From the NCBI GenBank assembly GCA_051453625.1, contig JBOZIK010000001.1, positions 148,689,658 to 148,753,657 of the forward strand: a stretch of 64,000 bases of DNA, given 5' to 3'. The notes under the pieces are model-generated. The model searched no databases. It saw nothing but the letters and a program-made list of their open reading frames with translations, and was not told the DNA's origin. Made by a program: the position numbers and the translations under genes. Within the stretch, counting starts at the first letter, position 1; every line of letters begins with the position of its first letter. This stretch comes from Welwitschia mirabilis (taxonomy: Eukaryota; Gnetophyta; Gnetopsida; Welwitschiales). This document shows, piece after piece, positions 21,996-33,666 of the stretch.

Positions 21996-22528
21996 TGTGT
22001 ATCTATATATATATATATATATATATATATAGATTTAGCATAATATAATACACTGATATAGATGAGAGTAATCCAAATGTTATATTCTCATTAAAGGCAT
22101 AGGTGAGAAGAGAGAAAATTAATTTTGAAAATAAAACACTATGTATCCTTAAAGTAGAATAAAATAATAATGTAGCAATAACAATGCAAATACACTATGC
22201 AAATGAAAAACAAGTCTAAACTAAATGCAACATTTGTCTATTTACCAAATCAACCTATCATGAAGATTTGTCCTACATAATCTAAATCAATTTAAAAAAG
22301 TTGTTATCAGATAAAGACCTACCTAAGCTATTAGGTACATTAAAGAGAATATGAAATTAATGCAAAGTTAATGTAGGAAATGAAATGCAATGCATCTAAA
22401 CTAATAATGTTAACTTTAATAAAGTTTATCCTCATAGTCTATATTACCAAAGAAGATGTCATAGAATCATAAGCAATATAAACCATAAGAAATATGTACA
22501 AAATAAAAGATATAAAAAATATCTTTAA
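21996..22528 (-). repeat. 3' LTR of Z, distal fragment
   Basis: Aligns with the Z 5' LTR from 40756: AT microsatellite (22004-22031), then ATAGATGAGAGTAATCCAAATG, TTCTCATTAAAGGCATAGG, CACTATGTATCCTTAAAGTA. Homology stops at about 22515 where W begins. Confidence 0.85.
22004..22031. repeat. (AT)n microsatellite in LTR
   Basis: Uninterrupted TA run near the LTR end; related runs sit at the same LTR position at 40814-40834, 55742-55760 and 61969-62001. Confidence 0.95.
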
Positions 22529-23007
22529 TGCATCCAAGAATATTATCCTCCTTTTATTAACATCCGCATATGAATTCCCTCCAAGCCATTAAAGGAAACT
22601 TCATTGAAAGGATGGCTCACCTATGCTGTTATCTAAACATAAAAGTTGATGATGCACTAGACTTGATTTATAATATGTAAATTTTTTGAAGTTTTAGAGA
22701 TTAACACATGGATAATGACATGCTTGGATTAATATTTGTGAGCATTACTTACTTGCAGAACTCTATTTGTATGTAGAATAAGCCTGAAGTGCCTAATGAG
22801 TGTGTTTGTGTTGGTGTAAGGTAGGAAGAAGGGAGTTAGGAATAAAATCAAGGTTCAATTGCAAAACATTCCTCCTAAGTAATTAATTCATTAGAAATTA
22901 GATCACATTAAAACTTGAATCTTCAATCAAATCATCTCATTATTTTTGTTTAGCTAAGTTTTAGATAAGTCTTTTACACTATCCAATTAATTTATAGTTG
23001 ACTTACA

Positions 23008-23065
23008 GGTAGCCTAGTGGTCAAGACACATAGATATTAATAATGTGGTTATGGATTCGATTCTA
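23008..23065 (+). other. tRNA-derived (SINE-like) pol III promoter in W 5' LTR
   Basis: TAGCCTAGTGG at 23010-23020 fits the tRNA A box and GGATTCGATTC at 23053-23063 fits the B box (GGTTCGANTCC); spacing is about 43 bp. The text between resembles the head of tRNA-derived plant SINEs. No cloverleaf tRNA gene is formed. Confidence 0.55.
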
Positions 23066-23805
23066 GGTGAAAAAAATCTAAATTTTTATAGAATGTGAAA
23101 AAATGTTAATCATTGAATTATATTTTATGATTTTAGATAGTCATAGGTTTACTCATATAATATAGCTAAATATAATCAACATTTATAATGTATAGAAGAT
23201 TACTCATTAAATTATATTAAAAGATATATAATCTTATAGTAAAACTATTAACCTATTTGACTTTTGAAAATAAGATTGTAAGTAGTATTATAACTAAGGC
23301 CTCTCTAATAACTTGAATTACTTGTTATCAAACCATAGCCTTGTATATTATTAGGTATGTTGTATTACCACATTCATGCAATCATAATCTTGGCCTCACT
23401 CCTCCTTAAAAAATCTCTATGTTAAGTATCTTTATCAAAATATTTTTGATACTTTCAAATAAGAGTTAAAGACTTCACATAAAACTTTATCGTTATTAGG
23501 AACATCGTCTTTGTCTCTAACTCTTTAGTGTAATAAAATATATAATCATAATATTGATATTTCATTCTTAATTACTTACTCATATGAATTACTCCTTGCA
23601 TAAGTATTTTGGGCTATCAAATTAAATTTAATTTTCTAGCTATAAGCTAATTAAATAAATGATAAATTTTAACAAAGATTTATATGATACCTATATCTAA
23701 TTAGATGGGTTAATCTTAATATTTAGGTATAAAAGTTTTTGGCCATTTCCTTTGGATATCAAGTTAGAGGAAGCTTTTAGAATTGAAAATCTGGTCATTA
23801 CATTT

Positions 23806-23817
23806 TGGTATAAGAGC
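23806..23817 (+). other. PBS-like word inside W 5' LTR
   Basis: ACATTTTGGTATAAGAGC, the same context as the real PBS 59 bp further on. The 3' LTR has its counterpart TAGTATCAGAGC at 30998-31009. Confidence 0.75.
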
Positions 23818-23864
23818 ATTAAGTTTGAAAAACATCAGCTATATAAAATTGAGCTATTACATTT

Positions 23865-23876
23865 TGGTATCAGAGC
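23865..23876 (+). promoter_or_regulatory. Met-tRNA primer-binding site of W
   Basis: Perfect TGGTATCAGAGC three bases after the LTR end ATTACA. Fixes the plus orientation of W. Confidence 0.88.
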
Positions 23877-26681
23877 CTAGGTTGTAATTTTACTAGGCAT
23901 AATTATTATGAAGTTGTTTTAACATTAGAACATAGATTGATGAATTCACTGGTTGTAACCTCTATTAGGTTTATAAACTCACTAGGCCTAAGTATTATTA
24001 GTTTGATGAATTCATAAGGGTTAAGTAGTATTAGACTTACAAAATCACTTGGCTTAATTTTGTTAAAGTTGTAAGCTTTAACATGGAAATTTAAGCTTAG
24101 TTTGATCTCCATGAGATTAACATGACCCTAAGTAGGCTATTTAATTGACCAACTGAAGTTATAACATAAGTAAATCTAGTTAGAAAATTAGTGGATTAGT
24201 TTATAAGAAAAGCAACTTTATTAAGAAAATGATGGTGTAACTTAAGAGGATGAAACCTCTAACTTTATAAGGTATCAACAACATGATACACATGGAAGTA
24301 CAATTGAATTATGTGTAAAATGAATTAAATCATTTAACTTCACTTCTCATCAACTTGTTAGAAGAGTGACTATACGATGGAATGTAGAAATGCAAAAGGA
24401 CTTTGATTAGTATTTATAACACTTATGAACTGAAATATTTAAAAGAATATATAGAGGTAGATTTATTGCAAAATTTTTTCATAAATGTGAAGGCCAATAA
24501 ATTATACAATCTTATAAGTAGCTATAAAGAAGTAAAAGTTAGAAGAGTTGTGACTAGTCTACATCTAGTAATTTTTAAGATCAAGTTAAATTATTTTAAC
24601 CAAAGGCAATTATAGATTCTTATAGAAGGCCAAATTGATGAAGAATTATGTATCATGAATAAAAATATTATTGCAAAAAGAATATCTCAAGAATGCAACC
24701 TTGGAAGAAATCACTTAATTAGAATATAAGTATGATTAGAGGAAGAGGTAGAATAAATAAGACTTTACTCAACTCTAAAGTAATTCATAGAATTTAAGGA
24801 GGAAAGTAGATGTATCCAACTCAAGAAAGAGATATATTTATGGAAATACCAAGAAATGATCATTCTTTTGAATTACGACTAGTGATTTCAAGAACATGGA
24901 ATATTTTCTATGTTAAATACCTCACTAAGTCAAAAACTACCTTGAAAGGAAGAAATAAGAATCACCTACAATAACTGTATAGAAGATGTTATTTAGTTTG
25001 ATCTAGAGGTTATGTCTCCTGAATCCAAGTTTCCTTCCCCTCCTATAAAAGTTTCATAGAAGCTCCATTACTACTAATGGTAATAATGAATTGAATAAGA
25101 AACAAAGTCATGTTAGTAGTAGTCTATGAATAAGATGATATGATTATGGTTAAAGATAAAAAAAATGAAATTGTAAAGATGAATGAAGAAAAAATAAATT
25201 TTATTAAATGAGGAAAAAAAGCAATCTAAATGATGTAGAAATTTAATTTCATTAATCAAAGTAAGTAGGAACAAAAAGCCAATACAAAATTTAGTTCTCT
25301 ACCTATACTAAATTAAAACTTTCTAATACTTAAGGTAGGTATAGTTGAAGTTTTTCCCCATTAGCATGAAAAGGCTTCCTTTTATATTATCTTGATTTGT
25401 TAGAGGATAAAAGTAAAGAGGCATTACTTGAAATGATGGATTAATTCTTTGGTTTATCTAGTTAGTGTATATACTATTATCAATAAATCTTTAATTAGCC
25501 CTTGCCTTAAGAAACTTTTATATTAATTGAACCCTCATTTGTAGTTACCACTAGCATGCATCTTGTAATCCTTAGCTTCATGATAAGTATTAACTATCTA
25601 ATTCTATTATTATATGATTAAAGTTTATGATCTTGTTTAGATGAATTATGCACTTCAACTTTATGGACTAGACATTACTTACTCTTAATTAATTTAAAAG
25701 CCCTTGCATATTTAATTAATTCATGCTTGTATAGACTTATTTTATACATTCTATACTTGACCCAATAAACTTTAAAATGCAATATCATCCATATAAATCA
25801 TTGAAATGGAAATTCAATTAGTTTATAAATGGAAAAGTATTAAGAAATCTTGAAAGGAGAAGTGCACAACAAAAAAGGAGTGTATTGTAAAAGAGATCTA
25901 TAATTTTGAAACTAATTTTGAGTAACTCCTATATAACAACTTTAGAAGTGTGTATCACAATTTGGATTAAGAGGTTGTTGTGTTGTCATATTTGAGTTGT
26001 AGTTTTGGAATTATTGGTTTAAGAACATTTTGATTTGGTCAATGTAAGGAGGTCATTAAGATATTTTGGCTTATGAAATTAAATGGTTTAACTTATTTAG
26101 AGACATACTAGTTTATAACTTTTTCCCTAATCAAGTAATTATTATAACACTAGAAAATTTGAAAAGGATTGAAGGTTATGATTAACAAAAGAGTTTGTAT
26201 AAATTTTAAAGTTAATATGCAATGGAATTAGCATGACAATGAAGGTAATTAGGCATCTCACTTAACATAAGGATAAACTATATGAATCCTTATATTAATG
26301 ATATCAATGGTCTTGAATATGTTATGTGAAATTGTTATTAAAGAACAATGGTATAAAACTAAAGGCTAGCCTATATCAACTACTTCAAATACAAAGGAAC
26401 CTATGAAGAAGCTATCAACATGCACTTGTAGTAAGATTATCAAAATGAAGAAGGAGGAATATAGCTTTATATAGCTACTGGGAGTGCTTATTATGCTGGC
26501 ATGATTCATGTTGTATATGAAGATACCAATTATAGTTTAAATTGCAAAATTAATCCTTAGAAAGATTGTAAAGATATGTATATATATAAAGGTAAATTTT
26601 TGTAAAGAATATTTTCAAGATTAATATGATACAACCAATCTATAAAAGTAGCAACTTGGGAGATAAATGTAGATGTTAATC
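23877..26681 (+). other. internal region of W, left part, highly decayed
   Basis: Expected to hold gag/pol, but no domain is recognisable on either strand. A plus-strand frame at 24403-24615 (70 codons) has no known motif. A minisatellite lies at 23930-24065. Confidence 0.35.
23930..24065. repeat. 33-bp minisatellite
   Basis: Four imperfect units: GATGAATTCACTGG..., TATAAACTCACTAGGC..., GATGAATTCATAAGGG..., TACAAAATCACTTGGC..., each ending in a TTAG/TTAA word. On the minus strand they encode the periodic SEFINLI / YEFIKLI / SDFVSLI peptide, 11 residues per unit, but there is no sign of a real gene. Confidence 0.75.
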
Positions 26682-26737
26682 NNNNNNNNNNNNNNNNNNN
26701 NNNNNNNNNNNNNNNNNNNNNNNNNNNNNNNNNNNNN
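26682..26737. other. assembly gap (56 N)
   Basis: Run of N. Confidence 1.
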
Positions 26738-29714
26738 AAATATCACATTTATATTTTTACGTTTTTTATAAAACTTGTAAAGGTTATGTTTAATAAAATA
26801 TTTAGAAAATATTAAATTGTTTTGGAACCTTCCATTGATATAAATATTATGTTCTTAAGATGTTGTTATATTAAATTGTAGTTTGAGTTCCTTTTAATTA
26901 AAATATAGCATATGATCTTCAAATTTTCTTATAGTGGTAATGATTTCTTTCACTTATTTTTCCATTTCCTAGAATTATGCATGATTATTGTGGTAATTGT
27001 TATTTATTTTACTTATATGTCAATCATTATTATGATTAAATATGAGGCATTATTTTTTATATTATTAAAAGCACCCAGTGACTACGCAAACCTTTATGAG
27101 ATGTTATGTAATCCCCTTTAACTATTGGATCATGTTGTATCCTTCCATATTCTAGAGTTTTATCATCTTATTGATGTTCTTTTATTTTAAATAGAGTTCT
27201 TTCTTTCTAAATTCTAGTTTATTTTTTCTGAAATAACCTTGCCTTAAAATCTTAGAGCTTAGGAGGTTTAGGAGCTCTAAAAGCTTAGAAGGTGCTCAAA
27301 TACCTTGAACATCTATGGGCATAATTTTATTCCTTCTTGCTACCTATTGGTTCTTTTTTATATGCATTCTATTAAAGCAATAATTGTGTTTATATTATTG
27401 TAAGGTAAATGTTAAATTATGTGTCATTTGATAAAGATAAATTCAATATTTTTACATGTCTTATCTTCATTAATCTTTTGTGCTCAATGTCCTGATATTA
27501 TCTATTCTTAATATGAGTTGATAGCTTAGTGTTAAACCTTATAATATTTACCTTATCATCATGATATTTGAAATCTTTGATTTACGTTGATGGTTTCTAC
27601 TCAAATCTTATCTTATTTTCTTATCATCATTATGTCTTGAACTTATGGTTATGAATTTTCACAGATCGCCGAATGAGGTAGTGAGCTTTACAGATTACCA
27701 TATGAGGTAGTGAAGTGAGAATTTCATAGATTAGTAAGTGAGGTAGTGGAGATATTAGATTTACCACATATCACCAAATGAGGCAGAAGGCTTCACAAAT
27801 CAGCAAATGAGGCAGTGAAGTTAATGATATTTAAGATTATATATATTTTTATGAGAATCACAAATTCCCAAATGATATAGTGGGATTTATAGACTGGTAA
27901 ATGAGGCAGTTAAGTTAAATATGAGAATATATATGAGAATCATAAATTACCAAATGAGGTAGTGGGCTTCACAAATCACTGAACTAGGTAGTGAAGTGAT
28001 TGAGATATGTTAAAATATATAATGGATATTCTTGTTCATAACCATAAGGTTAGTGTTTGTAATATATCTTAATCTCTTGGAGTTTTTACTTGTCTTTTCT
28101 ATCCTAACTCTAAAAAATCCATGCTTATTTTGCCTATTTTTGCTTGAACCATACTAGGAGCTATGAAAGTTTTATAGTTCTCATTCCATACTTTTTTGTG
28201 ATAGGTGGAAAATTTGGAGTTTAAATGCAAAGTGGATAAAATAATGTGGGAAATAATTGGTTATATATTGATGAAAAATGTTCCTAAATAATTAAAATTC
28301 TTGTTTGTTACAATACTTAATATCATATGCCTGAGTTTCATGAGAATGCAATATGTTTTTTTGCTTAATGTTCCTTGGCTGTGATGAGAGATAAAATTTA
28401 TTTTATTATACATATGATTTAAATTCTATAAATCTACTTAAAAATTTATATTGTATTGAATAATGAATATTCTTTCTAAAATATTCATTAATGAAATGTA
28501 TTGATTCAACATTTTATTCTTCAAATATTACTTGATGAAACTTTATGAAAAACTTAAATCTTTAGTCGTGTATTTATTACAATTGCATAGAATGTCAATT
28601 TAAAATTGTAAATTCTTGAAATCTTTATTTGGATAATTATGATTTATCATGTTATTTTAGGTTATATTTAAAAAACTTTCTTGAAAATGTTTAGTAAAAT
28701 GTTACTATATTTCTTGAATATAATGTTCATTTATTAATAATAAATTTTCTTTAAAAAGGGCATGTGATTCTACCTCTTTCCAAAATATTTCAATGTCCAA
28801 CACAATTAGTCTTAATGTAGATATTTAATAAATATTTAATTATTATAAGATTTAAATGGTAAGATTAGTTTCATACTATTTTGGGGGAAAAAAAGAGCAG
28901 TCCAGCATCTTGCTGTGATTTGAAAAACTAACCATTTGTTATGCATTAGTCACCTATTGTCATTATACTATATGTGTGCTTTAAATAGAAAAATAAAAAT
29001 TTAATTCATGTACTTATTGACATTGCAAGTAATGTGAGGAAGGAAGTGAGCTTTTTAATGAGTGGGCATGCTAACTTCTACATGTAAGTGATTAATTAAG
29101 GTAATCATGTAAGTATTCAACATTTTAAGCTTCAGTTCTACTACCCTTCTCTCTAAGCATTAAACATCTTGATTAATTCTTAAGGCATAACTTTGACAAT
29201 AAAGCATTATTATCTAATAATTTTGATGGTTAGTAATACCAATAGCAATAAAGAAAATGGTTTATCTAGATAATAATCACAAATAACTTAACCTAAGCAT
29301 TATACTTTTTCCAGGTGCATTATAATTACTAAAAATCTCCTTTATCTATTGCATGTATTCCAATGTCTATTATTTACATTTGACTTCTTAATCATAGAAG
29401 AATGAGAGTTTTATGCCATTATACAGCTCCTCTCCTTCCATCCATGTGCCATTACAAGCATTGATACCCCAATATTTCTTGTTTCTCAGAGCCATAATGC
29501 TTTCTTAACTCAATCATCATTTTCTCCTTTAAACAACTTAGTAATTTGACCTCAGGTAGCACTTATGTATTCATGATTTTTTCTTCCATATTAATCTCCT
29601 TATGTTACCTCTAACAATAATGCTCTTCTTCTTTTTCTTTATGCATTTGCACCCCTTTCAACCTCTAGACTTAATTTCTTTTGTGCATCTCAACTTTTTT
29701 AATTGATTGTTTAA
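26738..29714 (+). other. internal region of W, right part, with LTR-like segment
   Basis: 27100-28250 has the layout of a gypsy LTR: CTTAGAGCTTAGGAGG, then a 29-bp minisatellite, then GAACCATACTAGGAGCTATG ... GTTCTCATTCCATAC, the words seen near the end of LTRs T and Y and at 52500. It may be a solo or truncated LTR nested in W. 28260-29400 is featureless AT-rich sequence apart from a purine run at 28878-28898. 29390-29700 is C/T-rich and less decayed, without a recognisable product. Confidence 0.35.
27659..28000. repeat. 28-29 bp minisatellite, about nine copies
   Basis: Consensus close to CACAAATCACCAAATGAGG plus TAGTGGGCTT. Copies at about 27661, 27689, 27724, 27767, 27794, 27859, 27889, 27939 and 27970. 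They alternate between an AGTGGGCTTC type and an AGTGAAGT type, so the array has a dimeric higher order. Confidence 0.85.
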
Positions 29715-31051
29715 TGCATCCTAGCATATTATCCTCCTCCTTTTATCAAAGTCCTTCTATGGATTCCATTCAAGACCTTCAAGAAAACTTAATTTGAAAA
29801 ATGGCTTACCTATGCTATCATCCAAACATAAAAGTTGACGATGCACTAGACTTGGTTCAAAATATGCAATTTTTCAAAAGTTTAAGAGATTAATGCATGG
29901 GTAACATCATGCTTGAATTAATGTTTGTGAGCATCGATTAATTATAGTACTCTATTTATGTGCAAAACAAGCCCAAAGAACCATTTAAATGTGTCTATGT
30001 TGGTGCAAGGTACAAAGAAGGGAGTCAAGAAGAAGATCAAGGTTTAATTGTGAAACATTCCTTTCAATCAATCATTTCTTTGGGTGTTAGATCACATCAA
30101 AACTCAAATATTCAACTAAAGCATCTCATCTTTTTTTTTTAGCTAAGTTTCAGATAAGTCTTCTAAACTACATAGTTATTCCATAACTAACTTGTAGTTA
30201 GTGTAGTAGTCAAGACACACAGATATTAACAATAGGGTTATGGTTCGATTCCAAGTGGAAAAAAATCTAAATTTTTATAAAATGTAAAAAAGAAAGTTAA
30301 TCATTAAATTATATTCTATGATTCTAGATAATCATAGGTTTACTCATATAATATACCTTAATATAGTAAATGTATATAACATATATAAGATTATTAATTA
30401 TATTATATTGAGAGATATAGAATCTTATAGTAAAACTATTAACCTATTTGACTTTTAAAAAGAAGATTGTAAGTAGTATTATAACTAAGGACTTTTTAAT
30501 AACTTGAATTACTCATTACCAAACCATGTCCTTGTATATTATTAGATATTTTAAATTACCATATCCAAGCTGTCACAATCTTAGCCTTATTCCTCTTGAA
30601 ACAAGCTCTATGTCAAGTACGATTATCAAAATATTTTTGATACTTCTAAACAAGAGTTAAAGACTTCACATAAAAATTTATCATTATTAGGAATATCTTC
30701 TCTATGTATTACTCTTCAGTGTAATAAAATATATAATTAAAATATTGATATTTCATTCTTAATTGCTTATCCACATGAATCACTTCTTGCATAAGTATTT
30801 TGGGCTATCAAATTCAAATTAATTTTCTAGCTATAGGTTAATTAAATAAATGGTAAATTTTAAAAACGCTTTATATGATGCCTATCTCTAATTAGATGAC
30901 TTGAGCTCAATATTTAGTTCTAAAGTTTTTTTGCCATTGCTTTTGAATATAAGAGTTAGAGGAAGTTTTTAGAAGTGAAAATATGGTTGTTACATTTTAG
31001 TATCAGAGCATCAAGTTGAAAAATATTAATGTATAAAATTGGCAAATTACA
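29715..31051 (+). repeat. 3' LTR of W
   Basis: Direct repeat of 22529-23861. Contains the A/B-box pair (30198-30210 and GGTTCGATTCC at 30242-30252) and the PBS-like word at 30998-31009, then TATAAAATTGGCAAATTACA, where similarity to the left LTR ends. Confidence 0.82.
30185..30255 (+). other. tRNA-derived (SINE-like) pol III promoter in W 3' LTR
   Basis: B box GGTTCGATTCC at 30242-30252 is a perfect match to GGTTCGANTCC; the A box is decayed to TTAGTGTAGTAGT. Homologous to 23008-23065. Confidence 0.55.
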
Positions 31052-31670
31052 GACCTACTCTTGCTTAATAGATTTGGCCTTAGCCTTAGCCTATTTAGCT
31101 TTATATGTGAGTGGCCTGATCAATCATAAATACACAATATATCATGTGAAATCTTGTTAATATAGCTAAAATGCATTATTTGGATGCTTGAAATAATCCC
31201 AAAAATTGGTTTAAAAATGTGTAAAAAAATTGTGAAAATGTATGCTTCCTTAATCTCAAAAGTGTCAATACATCATGTATTACCTAGTTATATGAAGAAA
31301 AATGAGAAAAGTGTACAAATTGTAAAAATTATAGTTTAGGTAGGCCCTACATAAGGTGAAAAATAAAAGTAATTAAATGAAAAATTTAGTCCATTAGAAA
31401 TGTAGAGCACATTGTAATAATCAATATTCCCTAAAGGGCCATAATGTTTGACTTATAGTTTATGAGAAAATGTTTTTAAAGTTAAAATACTAATTGTACC
31501 TTGTAAGACAGACAATATCTTTTAAAATACACAATGAAAATGAGATTCATAAGTTCCTAATCAAAGCTTTTAAAAAACTAAACAATATACATGGAAACTA
31601 CATGTTGAAAGGCTTAGAAATGGGAGAAAAAATTTAAAGGAAAAAAAAGGGAGGAGAAAAACATACCTCA
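31052..31670. other. unassigned sequence between W and Z
   Basis: Neither clearly W nor Z. Ends in a strong plus-strand purine tract (about 31618-31664, AAAGGAAAAAAAAGGGAGGAG) that looks like a PPT, but no LTR recognisably follows. It may be the end of another insertion. Confidence 0.3.
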
Positions 31671-32020
31671 TTTTTGAAAATTCACTAAAATTTGGAGATT
31701 TGGTGGATGAATTTGGTGGGGATAAGTTTTAGCATATCAAAAGGAACAAAGGGCACTATCATATCTTGAGAGAATGGGTAGAAAAGATAGAGAATAGAAG
31801 AAAAAGGAGAAAAATAGTCACACTATGATTTTATTATACTATTGATCAATTACATCATCTGGATGATAGCGCTAGGACAATTGTCAAAAAAAAATCTCAT
31901 TAGCATTCACTTTGTCCTCTGAATGATATGTGGACGATGGAACTTGGAAAAAGTTCTCAAAAATAAAAGTGCTAACTAAGCAGCTTAGGCTTAAATATCA
32001 ACATGATGGTATCAAAATGT
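31671..32020 (-). repeat. 3' LTR of Z, proximal fragment (tentative)
   Basis: Minus strand GAGAACTTTTTCCAAGTTCC ... and CTATCATCCAGATGATG match the Z 5' LTR segment near 41700-41800 (GAGAACTCTACAAAATTCTATC, ATCATTTGGATGATTAG). The LTR start is near 32020 but is not sharp. Confidence 0.4.
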
Positions 32021-32934
32021 ATTAGAAAGCTTCAAAAAATAGGAAATGATGAAGAGTTGTAACAAATCAAGATGATAAGAAAAAAAATAAAAATAAATAA
32101 AAAATAGGATAATAAAAACATATTAAGTAGATTGAGACATAATAACGAGGATTGAACAAATGCATCCAAACTAAAAACTAAATAGGAAAAAGTGTAGAAC
32201 TCCAAAATATACAAAGGAATACCATAAAAATCATGAAGAATATAACATGATTAAAAGAAAAGTAACTATTATTTAAAATAAATAACATGAAAAATAAAAA
32301 AAAAAAACTACTAAATGATAGGGTCCAAGGTGAGGATGAAAAAGTATGAAAATGACTTTTAGATAACAGACTAAAGAACCAAAGAAAAATTAGAACAAAA
32401 ATGGACATAAGGAACATGAAGAAAATAGCTTACCTCCCCTAAATAATCAAGGAGACATCATAAAATCATCTTAGTAAAAATGCATAATAAAATACATCGA
32501 CTCCATAAAGTTTCACTAAAAAAGGTAGTGATTATGATGACACCAAAGATTAAGTACTTAGAACAATGAATGATAACATCAAAAGTTGCTTAGAAATAAA
32601 CTCACCTACTCACACCCCAAAACACATCTAAATCCTCAAAAGTAAAATGATCATGTGAGAATACTAAGAGTTTAGAAAAGAAAAAATGCCTTTGATAATA
32701 CCAAGAACATCATTAATCCCCTAACCTCAAAGTTTATTACTACTTTTAATGATGAGGGGAGCACAACCACAGTCAAAGAAGTAAGGACTAGTGAAGCATG
32801 GTCAACTGACTCCTTAGTGAAGTTCCCATAGCTACCAACACTACCAAAGGTTCTTTTTGGAAAAATTTACCTCAGTGCGATAGGACATCATGGTGACCAT
32901 GTATTTTAGCATAGATACAATAGATCATGATCAT

Positions 32935-32956
32935 TTTATATATATATATATATATT
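32935..32956. repeat. (AT)n microsatellite
   Basis: Uninterrupted TA run. Confidence 0.9.
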
Positions 32957-33069
32957 TTCACAAAAATAATTTTCACATGATCACACACTCAAAAAGATGA
33001 ACATGAAGAAGTGAGATGGAAGACAGAAAAAAATGCACCTAAATAACCAAAGACCTCACGTCATTAAAA

Positions 33070-33594
33070 NNNNNNNNNNNNNNNNNNNNNNNNNNNNNNN
33101 NNNNNNNNNNNNNNNNNNNNNNNNNNNNNNNNNNNNNNNNNNNNNNNNNNNNNNNNNNNNNNNNNNNNNNNNNNNNNNNNNNNNNNNNNNNNNNNNNNNN
33201 NNNNNNNNNNNNNNNNNNNNNNNNNNNNNNNNNNNNNNNNNNNNNNNNNNNNNNNNNNNNNNNNNNNNNNNNNNNNNNNNNNNNNNNNNNNNNNNNNNNN
33301 NNNNNNNNNNNNNNNNNNNNNNNNNNNNNNNNNNNNNNNNNNNNNNNNNNNNNNNNNNNNNNNNNNNNNNNNNNNNNNNNNNNNNNNNNNNNNNNNNNNN
33401 NNNNNNNNNNNNNNNNNNNNNNNNNNNNNNNNNNNNNNNNNNNNNNNNNNNNNNNNNNNNNNNNNNNNNNNNNNNNNNNNNNNNNNNNNNNNNNNNNNNN
33501 NNNNNNNNNNNNNNNNNNNNNNNNNNNNNNNNNNNNNNNNNNNNNNNNNNNNNNNNNNNNNNNNNNNNNNNNNNNNNNNNNNNNNNNNNNNNNN
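33070..33594. other. assembly gap (525 N)
   Basis: Run of N flanked by homologous repeat units and a (CA)n tract. Long translated frames crossing it are artefacts. Confidence 1.

Positions 33595-33664
<70 letters not shown>
33595..33664. repeat. (CA)n microsatellite
   Basis: 35 CA units starting directly at the gap edge, so true length is unknown. Confidence 0.97.

Positions 33665-33666
<2 letters not shown>

Larger units (their letters stand above)
22529..23861 (+). repeat. 5' LTR of W
   Basis: Aligns with 29715-31051, for example CATCC-AGCATATTATCC, AAACATAAAAGTTGA, GCACTAGACTTG, TTTGGGCTATCAAATT. TATA-like GGTATAAAAG at 23727-23736. Contains a tRNA-like A/B-box pair and an internal second PBS-like word, listed separately. 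Confidence 0.82.
22529..31051 (+). mobile_element. LTR element W nested in the Z 3' LTR
   Basis: Two direct repeats of about 1.33 kb (22529-23861 and 29715-31051) begin TGCATCC and end ATTACA; the left copy is followed by TGGTATCAGAGC, a perfect Met-tRNA PBS. The plus-strand internal region (23877-29714) is too decayed to name its coding genes and may itself contain another LTR (26750-28250). No matching TSD was found (left TTTAA, right GACCT), and Z-like sequence is only clear again from about 31670, so the right boundary is uncertain. Confidence 0.65.

Noticed and set aside
23008-23065. Functional tRNA gene
   Set aside because: A and B boxes are present but no acceptor or anticodon stems can be formed, and it sits inside an LTR in two copies.
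27659-28000. CRISPR-like array
   Set aside because: Repeats are imperfect, contiguous rather than spacer-separated, and the context is a plant retroelement.
22529-31051. 5-bp target duplication for W
   Set aside because: TTTAA versus GACCT do not match; boundary of W on the right is uncertain.
32032-32417. Hydrophobic minus-strand frames rich in Phe/Leu
   Set aside because: T-rich strand of the Z 3' UTR, which aligns with the non-coding S 3' UTR; low-complexity composition explains them.
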